The translations under genes and the position numbers were made by a program. The notes under the pieces were generated by a model that saw only the letters and a program-made list of their open reading frames with translations, ran no database searches and was not told the DNA's origin. Of a DNA stretch of 64,000 nucleotides, positions 1 through 10,500 are shown piece by piece. Within the stretch, counting starts at the first letter, position 1. Each line of letters starts with the position of its first letter. The DNA is taken from NCBI GenBank assembly GCA_018292915.2, contig JACVVK020000454.1, positions 124,001-188,000 on the forward strand, read 5' to 3'. Source of the stretch: Batillaria attramentaria (taxonomy: Eukaryota > Mollusca > Gastropoda > Batillariidae).

Positions 1-206
1 TGCGCAACAAAGGCGATGCTGTTCGCGGCGGTTCGAACTCGCACACATTCACGCTGAAACAACAACACATTTTTTTCCACAGCTTTATTTTTAAAATTCC
101 ATGACTTTCCATGACTCTTGAGATAATTCCATGACTTTCCAGGCCTGGAAAAGTTATTTTCAAATTCCATGACTTTTCCAGGATTCCATGACCTGTACGG
201 ACCCTG
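1..206 (-). mobile_element. Right end of a DNA transposon (TIR beginning CAGGGTCC), truncated by window edge
   Basis: Read on the minus strand from 206 the sequence begins CAGGGTCCGTACAGGTCATG and continues with repeated GTCATGGAA / CCTGGAAA motifs. This is the kind of subterminal repetition seen in hAT-like elements. The other end and any target duplication lie off the window. The minisatellite at TBCEL exon 3 starts immediately at 207. Confidence 0.5.
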
Positions 207-394
207 AGTTATGTACACTTCATTTCATGTTTACTGTTTATACCGGTACTCACAGTTATGTACACTTCATTTCATGTTTACTGTTTATACTGGTACTCAC
301 AGTTATGTACACTTCATTTCATGTTTACTGTTTATACCGGTACTCACAGTTATGTACACTTCATTTCATGTTTACTGTTTATACTGGTACTCAC
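207..394 (-). repeat. 47-bp minisatellite, 4 copies, duplicating the TBCEL exon 3 donor
   Basis: Copies start at 207, 254, 301 and 348. On the transcript strand each junction reads TAACT|GTGAGTACC, the same as the true exon 3 donor at 395/394. Three decoy donors follow the real one at 47-bp spacing. Confidence 0.9.
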
Positions 395-533
395 AGTTAC
401 AGCAGATGTGCAGCTCTCTGAGGGAAGGCATGATACGAGCAAGGGCAATAACTTCACGTAGCGGGATTCCAGTCGAGTTGAGGACGACATTTTCCACTCG
501 GGGAATCGGGGTTCCCCATCGCCTTAACTCCTC
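395..533 (-). CDS. TBCEL: TBCEL coding exon 3 (leucine-rich repeat)
   Basis: The acceptor is TGTGCAG|GAG. The exon encodes EELRRWG, then VENVVLNSTGIPLREVIALA and MPSLRELHICCN, matching the TBCEL block VRKLVLNNSKASWE...LPDLEELFLCLN. The donor AACT|GTGAGT at 394 leaves phase 1. A 47-bp minisatellite abuts the donor and repeats it; a 44-bp minisatellite lies just upstream of the acceptor. Confidence 0.8.
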
Positions 534-3500
534 CTGCACACAACATTCGGCAGTCACTGTCAGTGTCATCAACACACTGCCACTCACACAGCTACAGTCA
601 CTGTCAGTGTCATCAACACACTGCCACTCACACAGCTACAGTCACTGTCAGTGTCATCAACACACTGCCACTCACACAGCTACAGTCACTGTCAGTGTCA
701 TCAACACACTGCCACTCACACAGCTACAGTCACTGTCAGTGTCATCAACACACTGCCACTCACACAGCTACAGTCACTGTCAGTGTCATCAACACATTGC
801 CACTCACACAGCTACAGTCACTGTCAGTGTCATCAACACATTGCCACTCACACAGCTACAGTCAGAAATATATACCGTTTTTACAGTACAGTATCATACA
901 TGTGCAAACCACCACCATCCCACAGTCAATGGTGTCAGTGTCAGCCACACACTGCCACTCACACAGCCTCGGTGAGAAACAGACCAGTACAGCGTGTCAT
1001 GTGTCAACCACCACCATCCCACTCCCAAGCAACCAGGCACACCTCACACATTACCTCCCCTGGCAAGGTGTCCATTCACACGCTCCCATGTCTTCCACAT
1101 GCACAGGATGTTTTGGCTCATCTAATGGTGACATGATTTTTTGGCTCATCTAATGGTGACATGATTTTTGGCTCATCTACTGGTGACATGATGTTTGGCT
1201 CATCTAATGGTGACATGATTTTTGGCTCATCTAATGGTGACATGATGTTTGGCTCATCTAATGGTGACATGATGTTTGGCTCATCTAATGGTGACATGAT
1301 GTTTGGCTCATCTAATGGTGACTAATGGTGACATGATTTCTGGCTCGTCTAATGGTGACATGATTTTTGGCTCATCTAATGGTGACTAATAGTGACATGA
1401 TTTCTGGCTCGTCTAATGGTGACATGATGTTTGGCTCATCTACTGGTGACATGATGTTTGGCTCATCTAATGGTGACATGATTTTTGGCTCATCTACTGG
1501 TGACATGATGTTTGGCTCATTTAATGGTGACTAATGGTGACATGATGTTTGGCTCATCTAATGGTGACATGATGTTTGGCTCATCTAATGGTGACATGAT
1601 GTTTGGCTCGTCTAATGGTGACATGATGTTTGGCTCATCTACTGGTGACATGATTTCTGGCTCGTCTACTGGTGACATGATGTTTGGCTCATCTAATGGT
1701 GACATGATGTTTTGGCTCATCTAATGGTGACATGATGTTTGGCTCATCTAATGGTGACTAATGGTGACATGATGTTTGGCTCATCTAATGGTGACATGAT
1801 GTTTGGCTCATCTAATGGTGACTAATGGTGACATGATGTTTAGCTCATCTAATGGTGACATGATGTTTGGCTCATCTGATGGTGACTAATGGTGACATGA
1901 TTTTTGGCTCATCTAATGGTGACTAATGGTGATATGATGTTTGGCTCATCTAATGGTGACTAATGGTGACACGATGTTTGGCTCATCTAATGGTGACATG
2001 ATGTTTGGCTCATCTAATGGTGACTAATGGTGACATGATGTTTAGCTCATCTAATGGTGACATGATGTTTGGCTCATCTAATGGTGACTAATGGTGACAT
2101 GATGTTTAGCTCATCTAATGGTGACATGATGTTTGGCTCATCTGATGGTGACTAATGGTGACATGATGTTTGGCTCATCTAATGGTGACTAATGGTGACA
2201 TGATGTTTGGCTCATCTAATGGTGACATGATGTTTGGCTCATCTAATGGTGACTAATGGTGACATAATGTTTGGCTCATTTAATGGTGACTAATGGTGAC
2301 ATGATGTTTGGCTCATCTAATGGTGACTAATGGTGACATGATGTTTGGCTCATCTAATGGTGACTAATGGTGACATGAAGTTTGGCTCATCTAATGGTGA
2401 CATGATTTTTGGCTCATCTAATGGTGACATGATGTTTGGCTCATCTACTGGTGACATGATTTTTTGGCTCATCTAATGGTGACATGATGTTTGGCTCATC
2501 TACTGGTGACATGATGTTTGGCTCATCTAATGGTGACATGATGTTTGGCTCGTCTAATGGTGACATGTTTGGCTCATCTAATGGTGACATGATGTTTGGC
2601 TCATCTACTGGTGACATGATGTTTGGCTCATCTAATGGTGACATGATGTTTGGCTCATCTAATGGTGACATGATGTTTGGCTCATCTAATGGTGACATGA
2701 TTTTTTGGCTCATCTACTGGTGACATGATGTTTGGCTCATCTAATGGTGACATGATTTTTTGGCTCATCTACTGGTGACATGATGTTTGGCTCATCTAAT
2801 GGTGACATGATTTTTGGCTCATCTAATGGTGACTAATGGGACATGATTTTTGGCTCATCTACTGGTGACTAATGGGACATGATTTTTGGCTCATCTACTG
2901 GTGACTAATGGGACATGATTTTTGGCTCATCTAATGGTGACTAATGGGACATGATTTTTGGCTCATCTAATGGTGACTAATGGTGACATGATGTTTGGCT
3001 CATCTAATGGTGACTAATGGTGACATGATGTTTGGCTCATCTAATGGTGACTAATGGTGACATGATGTTTGGCTCATCTAATGGTGACATGATGTTTGGC
3101 TCATCTAATGGTGACATGATGTTTGGCTCATCTACTGGTGACATGATTTTTTGGCTCATCTAATGGTGACATGATGTTTGGCTCATCTAATGGTGACATG
3201 ATGTTTGGCTCATCTAATGGTGACATGATGTTTGGCTCATCTAATGGTGACATGATGTTTGGCTCATCTAATGGTGACATGATGTTTGGCTCATCTAATG
3301 GTGACTAATGGTGACATGAAGTTTGGCTCATCTAATGGTGACATGATTTTTGGCTCATCTAATGGTGACATGATGTTTGGCTCATCTACTGGTGACATGA
3401 TTTTTTGGCTCATCTAATGGTGACATGATGTTTGGCTCATCTAATGGTGACATGATGTTTGGCTCATCTAATGGTGACATGATGTTTGGCTCATCTACTG

Positions 3501-6500
3501 GTGACATGATGTTTGGCTCATCTAATGGTGACATGATTTTTTGGCTCATCTACTGGTGACATGATGTTTGGCTCATCTAATGGTGACATGATTTTTGGCT
3601 CATCTACTGGTGACTAATGGGACATGATTTTTGGCTCATCTACTGGTGACTAATGGGACATGATTTTTGGCTCATCTAATGGTGACTAATGGGACATGAT
3701 TTTTGGCTCATCTACTGGTGACTAATGGGACATGATTTTTGGCTCATCTACTGGTGACTAATGGGACATGATTTTTGGCTCATCTAATGGTGACTAATGG
3801 TGACATGATGTTTGGCTCATCTACTGGTGACTAATGGGACATGATTTTTGGCTCATCTAATGGTGACTAATGGGACATGATTTTTGGCTCATCTAATGGT
3901 GACTAATGGTGACATGATGTTTGGCTCATCAGGGTTTCACATTTTGAATGCCTTGTATAGGACAATTGTCCTGGACAACACAACAGTAATAGGACATTTG
4001 TCCGGACCACAGACAAATCTATAGGACAAATTCAGAACAGAAAACGATCCATGGAAATTGTTGTTTCCAACCCGGGACAAACTTGCGTACTGTGCGACCC
4101 TGCTTATTATCCAAATTTTCCGTAGTAGGCCTATCCACTGAACCCACTTCAACACTGGCGTCTTCCCCACGTGGCGATGTTTCCATCTCAGTCGACTGAT
4201 TCTCCTCTTGTGCGGTGGAGTTTTCATGGTGTTCTTCGACTCTGGCCGCAAAAAGGGGAAACAGCAACCTCTGACCCTTCTCCACTCTCGGTTTCTTTTT
4301 GGGTGGCATTTCAACATATCCAAACTTGCAGTACAAGTCTCTTTGGGTACTCGAGTCGATCAATATAAACCGGAAGTGTATCCATGGCTATCTGTGTCAC
4401 GCAAGGGAAAGCACTCTCTATTCGCACCCTTTGTCATTCAATAGCGACGAACCGAAGAGTCGTCGCGATTTCGGTCTTTTCTTTTTTTTAACTTCTTTTC
4501 GGTCTTTTCTTTTTCTTTTTATAACTTCTTTTTCAAACAAAGCGAACGCGTTGTCCGAGTCAAACGAAGAAACAATGGGACAATGACGGCCTCATTCAGT
4601 AAACGATCGGACATTTGTCCTCAACATAAAAAAATCGATCGGACATTTTGCCTCCAGTATCCGTCAATGTCCGATGACCGATCACAATGTGAAACCCTGG
4701 CTCATTTAATGGTGACTAATGGTGACATGATGTTTAGCTCATCTAATGGTGACATGATGTTTGGCTCATCTAATGGTGACATGATGTTTGGCTCATCTAA
4801 TGGTGACATGATGTTTGGCTCATCTAATGGTGACATGATGTTTGGCTCATCTAATGGTGACTAATGGGACATGATTTTTGGCTCATCTAATGGTGACTAA
4901 TGGTGACATGATGTTTGGCTCATCTAATGGTGACTAATGGTGACATGATGTTTGGCTCATCTACTGGTGACTAATGGGACATGATTTTTGGCTCATCTAA
5001 TGGTGACATGATGTTTGGCTCATCTACTGGTGACTAATGGGACATGATTTTTGGCTCATCTAATGGTGACATGATGTCTGGCTCATCTAATGGTGACTAC
5101 ATGTAACATAATCATGACGACAATCTACAGAAGGAAAGAACCGGGTGAAACTGCTTGCCTTGTGACGTGTGAGATGGTTGCGGCTCAAGTTGAGAAAGGT
5201 CAGGTTAGGTAACTGTGACAGAATGGGAAGCAACTCTGCCCAGCTTTCCAAAAGGTTTGATGAGAGGTCAAGGTCAGAGACATTTGGACACAATGTTGTC
5301 AGACCCATTGGAGGCAGGCCGCCAGTTGACACTCGACGATTGTTGAGAACCTACAGATTGTAACATAAACATATAATAATACATGTGTACAATGTTGGAA
5401 TACATAATATGGAGCTTACAAGTCAAGTCAAGTCAAAACACTTTATTTATCCCACAAGAGGCAATTCATCTTCGGACGGGCTCAATAACTCATTAAAATA
5501 TTATAACGCACACACACACACATAACTAATACTTCATTGTAATTATCACACTTATTCAACAGCAGCAACACACACACACACACACACACACATGACATGA
5601 TTAGTATAAGTGGCTTACCATGAAAGAAACCACGGGATGTTTACATTTTTGCCATAGGTACCTCACTGGAGGCTCAGTAGCATAATGGGGAAAACCAAGA
5701 TACCTATATAATCATGTGCCATAGGTACCTCACTGGAGGCTCAGTAGCATAATGGGGAAAACCAAGATACCTATATAATCATGTGCCATAGGTACCTCAC
5801 TGGAGGCTCAGTAGCATAATGGGGAAAACCAAGATACCTATATAATCATGTGCCATAGGTACCTCACTGGAGGCTCAGTAGCATAATGGGGAAAACCAAG
5901 ATACCTATATAATCATGTGCCATAGGTACCTCACTGGAGGCTCAGTAGCATAATGGGGAAAACCAAGATACCTATATAATCATGTAAAACCAAGATACCT
6001 ATATAATCATGTAAGCTGTTTACGCCACCAGCATTCAGACTCTTTCATGTAGAAGCATACATTTTCTGTGACGTTTTATTTTTCTCAGTGGTAGGGTGAC
6101 TAGTGACCTATGTACCCCCTAAAAATGCTGTGCACTGACTTGTGAGAAAACACTGTGTAGAGCAGCTGAAAGTGGTTGATGTCAAGAAAAATATCATTCA
6201 AAGCATGATTGTGCTCATGTACTGTCACTCAAAACTGCACTCGCAAATACTCAAAGAGATTTTTCTGTGCGATGCAAAACATAATTTCACCTCCAAAAGT
6301 GAACAAAATAGCTGCTATGCATGGGCCGTGATGTAAATATTTGAAATGACATACACACTTTCTGCCTGTCTTTGACTGATGGCGTAACTGGAGTCACAGC
6401 ATTATACTGTATGTCGTCTTGCCTAGGTGTGTAGCTGTGTCACTGCCAACAAAAGGGTGACGTGAGAGCCATGCAGACAAAGCTGGCTCTCTGCCAGTCT

Positions 6501-7051
6501 CCGCGCGCGTGTGTGTGTGTGTGTGTGACGAAGTGGAAGTAGGTGATACAACTCCCAACATATCTCTCTATAGAGTACAGTAGTTCCTGTGTTTGACACG
6601 TTTTCACACACCATGGCAGCAGAATGTCTTGAACATTAAGTTGTAGTGTAACTTCTGTCATTTATCGAAGATAACAACTTCAGCACATTCCTGTCGCAAT
6701 TCACATCACTTTTGCACTTTTCAGTCTACAGATACCTGGAAACGTCACTATCATTTTAAACCGTTAGAGTTGTGTAAGGGTTAAAAGTTACCATTTTTAC
6801 AAACTTACGACATTTCTCAAGTAGGCAAGCTCTGCGGAATTTTCGTCCGAGGTTCTTGGTTTGTGTCGTATCATGATGTTTATTATGAAATCACACTCAT
6901 TGTCGCTCTCGCCCTGGCTGCAATACTTCTCCCGCAGCGCGTCAGTGAATGACCTCGTCCGTTGCATCCTTTTTCTTGGCGCTCTGGTTGATGGTTTCTC
7001 CGGTTCCTGTGCAGACTCCGTGTCTTTGGTGCTTTCAGCTGTTTGATCCAT
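395..7051 (-). CDS. TBCEL: Tubulin-specific chaperone cofactor E-like protein (TBCEL), 5' part: exons 1-3, partial
   Basis: Three minus-strand exons (7051-6809, 5350-5159, 533-395) join in phase to give the first 191 residues; the rest lies off the left edge. The visible protein starts MDQ, has a charged low-complexity N-terminus, a segment RSFTDALREKYC that resembles vertebrate TBCEL, then leucine-rich repeats (CPNVSDLDLSSNLLESW, LPNLTFLNLSRNHL, VENVVLNSTGI, MPSLRELHICCN). From family knowledge, TBCEL is a cytosolic relative of tubulin cofactor E that lacks its CAP-Gly domain, carries LRR and ubiquitin-like domains, and promotes tubulin destabilisation. No CAP-Gly motif is seen before the LRRs, which favours TBCEL over TBCE. 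The start is ATG 7051, with an in-frame stop 11 codons upstream. The gene is head to head with the clathrin light chain gene. The LRR/ubiquitin-like C-terminal half is not in the window. Confidence 0.8.
551..858. repeat. 44-bp minisatellite, 7 copies, upstream of TBCEL exon 3
   Basis: The unit begins CAGTCACTGTCAGTGTCATC and starts at 551, 595, 639, 683, 727, 771 and 815. Its near end is 18 bp from the exon 3 acceptor. Related degenerate pieces continue to about 970. Confidence 0.92.
1109..3929. repeat. 27/36-bp minisatellite array, about 100 copies (first block)
   Basis: The unit is GGCTCATCTAATGGTGACAT plus GATGTTT (27 bp), with a 36-bp variant carrying an extra GACTAATGGT. It lies in TBCEL intron 2. 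As 27 is a multiple of 3, open frames (MSPLDEPNI repeats on the minus strand) arise by default and are not genes. The array continues at 4700 after a transposon. Confidence 0.95.
3930..4699. mobile_element. 770-bp DNA transposon inserted in the minisatellite (6-bp target duplication)
   Basis: The left end CAGGGTTTCACATT (3930) and right end AATGTGAAACCCTG (4699) are perfect 14-bp inverted repeats. The flanks GCTCAT at 3924-3929 and 4700-4705 are identical, a 6-bp target-site duplication. Inside both ends are palindromic GGACATTTGTCC-type motifs, typical transposase-binding subterminal repeats. It contains one minus-strand ORF (4309-4019). hAT-like by TIR start and subterminal repeats, but 6 bp is shorter than the usual 8-bp hAT duplication; superfamily left open. 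Confidence 0.85.
4019..4309 (-). CDS. Short ORF in the 770-bp transposon (96 aa, basic N-terminus)
   Basis: ATG 4309 begins MPPKKKPRVEKGQ, an SV40-like nuclear localisation signal, followed by an acidic Ser/Glu-rich linker and ending KFVPGWKQQFPWIVFCSEFV. The W...FPW pattern resembles the start of the zinc-finger region in hAT-type transposase relatives, but no zinc ligands follow before the stop. Best read as the 5' remnant of a transposase in a non-autonomous element. Not a host gene. Confidence 0.4.
   Translation of the reverse strand: MPPKKKPRVEKGQRLLFPLFAARVEEHHENSTAQEENQSTEMETSPRGEDASVEVGSVDRPTTENLDNKQGRTVRKFVPGWKQQFPWIVFCSEFVL
4700..5095. repeat. 27/36-bp minisatellite array, second block
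   Basis: Continuation of the 1109-3929 array beyond the transposon, with the same unit and variants. It ends about 60 bp from the TBCEL exon 2 donor. Confidence 0.93.
5159..5350 (-). CDS. TBCEL: TBCEL coding exon 2 (leucine-rich repeats)
   Basis: The acceptor is CTGTAG|GTT and 64 codons (VLNNRRVSTGG to NHLTRHK) follow. They encode two LRR motifs, SDLDLSSNLLESW and LTFLNLSRNHL. The best phase-compatible donor is AAG|GCAAGC at 5158, a canonical GC-AG donor. It joins in phase 0 to exon 3, and the product aligns with TBCEL. A weak GT (CCG|GTTCTT) lies 18 nt further into the intron, so the 3' boundary is less certain than the 5' one. Confidence 0.72.
5416..5480 (-). mobile_element. Possible LINE/SINE 3'-tail fragment
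   Basis: CAAGTCAAGTCAAGTCAAAA followed by CACTTTATTTATCCCACAAG and GGCAATTCATC resembles 3' ends of non-LTR elements widely seen in fish and molluscs. Only a fragment is visible, followed by (CA)n at 5506-5592. Recognised by pattern only. Confidence 0.3.
5651..6012. repeat. 67-bp minisatellite, 5 copies plus partial, TBCEL intron 1
   Basis: Copies start at 5651, 5718, 5785, 5852 and 5919 (GCCATAGGTACCTCACTGGA...). Near identity between copies indicates recent expansion. The rest of the intron, 6013-6808, is unique sequence with a short (GT)n at 6510 and nothing recognisable. Confidence 0.93.
6809..7051 (-). CDS. TBCEL: TBCEL coding exon 1
   Basis: This is an 81-codon exon from ATG 7051 to a GTAAGT donor at 6808, ending in phase 0 after LAYLRNV. 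The open frame extends upstream through a GTG at 7060, but ATG 7051 (MDQ) matches the start of vertebrate TBCEL. The N-terminal 30 residues are rich in E, T, K and R and look disordered. Confidence 0.85.
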
Positions 7052-7447
7052 TGTCTCCACGAGTAAATCGGGTATGTGCTGAGGTCAAAGTGTATTTATA
7101 GAATGTGGATCATTCTCTACCACAAGGACGCTACGCCAAGCTGGCAATGCGTGTTTGTTTGCGATTGATGTGATGCACTTTATACGTATTTGAATTTAAA
7201 GGCCATCCAAAACTCTTACGTTTGCATACATAATTTTACAACCTAGTTTGATCCCGATATAATTGGGTAAATATTCATGCCATTTGTATTTTGTAGCAAC
7301 GGTACTGTAATTGTTAATTAAAATAAAAACACCGTTATTTGCCAACAAGTTCAGAGTGCATTACCATTCCATAAATACCATCCAATGGAAATAACAGAAA
7401 TCTCATTATCCTGATCGCTTCCGCTCCGACGTCATTTCTCATTCAAC
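7052..7447. promoter_or_regulatory. Putative bidirectional promoter between TBCEL and clathrin light chain
   Basis: The two divergent start codons are 396 bp apart, so both 5' UTRs and core promoters must lie here unless there are upstream non-coding exons. Visible candidate sites are a CCAAT box at 7382-7386, an ETS-like CTTCCG near 7418-7423 and a CRE-like GACGTCAT at 7428-7435, just upstream of the clathrin start. No obvious TATA box is positioned for either gene, which is typical of housekeeping promoters. Unlike the surrounding introns, the stretch has no tandem repeats. Confidence 0.6.
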
Positions 7448-7580
7448 ATGGCAGACTTTGGCGATTTCGACTCATCCCAGGCCGCTGAGGAGGATCCTGC
7501 GGCAGAATTTTTGGCTCGCGAGCAGTCAGAATTGGCTGGACTTGAAGACTTCGATTCTAACGAAGCAGTTCAGGTTCAAG
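7448..7580 (+). CDS. CLTA: Clathrin light chain exon 1
   Basis: The ATG at 7448 sits in AACATGGCA. Forty-four codons plus one base run to a GTTTGT donor. The exon carries the conserved EEDPAAEFLAREQSELAGLEDF segment that binds HIP1/HIP1R in the family. Confidence 0.95.
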
Positions 7581-10500
7581 GTTTGTAGAGAATAGTTGTA
7601 GTGACACGCAGTCTTTGTCTGAATTTACCGGTCTGACTCCATGGATGCCACGAAACGCCCACCGTCACCTACTCCCCTTTTCGCTTTGCTTGTCAACGGT
7701 CAAAACGGACAGGCTCGCGATAAGGGAAAATTGTTCCCATCAACCGTTTACGGCACTGGCACTGTTGTTACTTAATTATTTTAGCTGAATGTGTAAAGTA
7801 AAAGTAAAATGTCAGACCTCTGTGCTAATCAGATATCATGATAGTGGGGTGGCAGCTCGGTGGTGGAACGCGATTGATAGACACAAGTCTGTAAGCGTAA
7901 CGCAGGTCTGGACACCGTGATCAAGGGGCTGGGCTTTCACTGCTGTGGCCCAGTTTGAACAAATTTAACAAAATCCTTCAGTGTGACCTCAAAATCTTTG
8001 AACATAAGTGTCAAATGTGTTTTAATGTCTAATGTCTGAAACTTGCCATGACCTATTAAATCTCATGAATTCCTTGCACTAGTGCAGAGTACAGTTAATG
8101 AACTTTGTTAGTGTAATTCTAACTTCCTGAACATTTTTATGGGAATTTTTTTCCTTTTTTGTTGTTGTTGTTACTGTTACTGTTAGTAAGCACTTGTGTA
8201 AATTGGTTTTAAAATCATGCATAATCTGTGAAAAATCTGGCTGTAAATATACACAGACAGAGCGAGCTCTGTCTCCTGCTAACAATAGCACTGTCACACA
8301 GTTGATGGTTGTTGCGTGTTGCAGATGGCGGGTTTGACTCACTGGGTGAAGCCGGACAAGGAGACTCACAGCCTGTGGACCAGTTTGGTGGTGGAGGTTC
8401 TGGGGACTTTGGTGAACAGCAGGTCAGTATCACTAACCCGCTACATATCATGTCACCAGCACTAGCACATACTGGGTTAATCATCTGTTACTGTAAGGCC
8501 ATCAGATTATGCACGCCAGTACTGTGTTACAAGAACTACGTGTGTGCATTTAGTGTACTAGTGGTGACTTTAGTGTCAAGCATCTACTGCACTAGCTGCT
8601 GAAGGATGACATGTATTGTGTACTAGTGGTGACTTTAGCGTCAAGCATCTACTGCACTAGCTGCTGAAGGATGACATGTATTGTGTACTAGTGGTGACTT
8701 TAGCGTCAAGCATCTACTGCACTAGCTGCTGAAGGATGACATGTATTGTGTACTAGTGGTGACTTTAGTGTCAAGCATCTACTGCACTAGCTGCTGAAGG
8801 ATGACATGTATTGTGTACTAGTGGTGACTTTAGTGTCAAGCATCTACTGCACTAGCTGCTGAAGGATGACATGTATTGTGTACTAGTGGTGACTTTAGCG
8901 TCAAGCATCTACTGCACTAGCTGCTGAAGGATGACATGTATTGTGTACTAGTGGTGACTTTAGTGTCAAGCATCTACTGCACTAGCTGCTGAAGGATGAC
9001 ATGTATTGTCTGTCAACTGCACGCACAGTCTGCAGCTTCATGTTGCGCGGCGTTAAGCCCTAAATAACTAACTAACTAACTGCAGCTCCATGTTGCGCGG
9101 CGTTAAGCCCTAAATAACTAACTAACTGCAGCTCCATGTTGCGCGGCGTTAAGCCCTAAATAACTAACTAACTGCAGCTCCATGTTGCGCGGCGTTAAGC
9201 CCTAACTAACTAACTAACTGCAGCTCCATGTTGCGCGGCGTTAAGCCCTAAATAACTAACTAACTAACTGCAGCTCCATGTTGCGCGGCGTTAAGCCCTA
9301 ACTAACTAACTAACTGCAGCTCCATGTTGCGCGGCGTTAAGCCCTAACTAACTGCAGCTCCATGTTGCGCGGCGTTAAGCCCTAAATAACTAACTAACTG
9401 CAGCTCCATGTTGCGCGGCGTTAAGCCCTAACTAACTAACTAACTAACTGCAGCTCCATGTTGCGCGGCGTTAAGCCCTAACTAACTAACTAACTGCAGC
9501 TTCATGTTGCGCGGCGTTAAGCCCTAAATAACTAACTAACTGCAGCTCCATGTTGCGCGGCGTTAAGCCCTAAATAACTAACTAACTAACTGCAGCTCAA
9601 TGTTGCGCGGCGTTAAGCCCTAACTAACTAACTGCAGCTCCATGTTGCGCGGCGTTAAGCCCTAAATAACTAACTAACTGCAGCTCCATGTTGCGCGGCG
9701 TTAAGCCCTAAATAACTAACTAACTGCAGCTCCATGTTGCGCGGCGTTAAGCCCTAAATAACTAACTAACTAACTGCAGCTCAATGTTGCGCGGCGTTAA
9801 GCCCTAACTAACTAACTAACTGCAGCTCCATGTTGCGCGGCGTTAAGCCCTAACTAACTAACTAACTAACTGCAGCTCCATGTTGCGCGGCGTTAAGCCC
9901 TAAATAACTAACTAACTGCAGCTCCATGTTGCGCGGCGTTAAGCCCTAACTAACTAACTAACTAACTGCAGCTCCATGTTGCGCGGCGTTAAGCCCTAAC
10001 TAACTAACTAACTGCAGCTTCATGTTGCGCGGCGTTAAGCCCTAAATAACTAACTAACTGCAGCTCCATGTTGCGCGGCGTTAAGCCCTAAATAACTAAC
10101 TAACTGCAGCTCCATGTTGCGCGGCGTTAAGCCCTAAATAACTAACTAACTGCAGCTCCATGTAGACTTTGAAGGTTTACATACACAGTTGAGTCACACA
10201 CGTGCACTTGCACACATAAAAATGAAATCGGTTTCCTGTTCTGTGAGTTGAAACAAAAAGCCTGCAGTTTAAAGTTTTAGTGGAAACAAAATGGTTGGTA
10301 CATGTACTGTCAGTTACTGCTCAAACTGTACTGTACCAGTTACTGCTCAAACTGTACTGTACCAGTTACTGCTCAAACTGTACTGTACCAGTTACTGCTC
10401 AAAGTCAAACTTAGGTTTGATTGTGTAAGAATAAGACAAACTACCACTATTATCGCCACGTGCTTTTGATGTGTGGATATAACTTCCATCACATATCCCT

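Noticed and set aside
1109..5095. CRISPR-like array (about 27-bp repeats)
   Set aside because: Units are contiguous without unique spacers, in an animal intron; an ordinary minisatellite.
9018..10165. Interstitial telomere-like repeat (CCCTAA-containing units)
   Set aside because: CCCTAA occurs once per unit inside a SINE tail and is not itself tandemly repeated.
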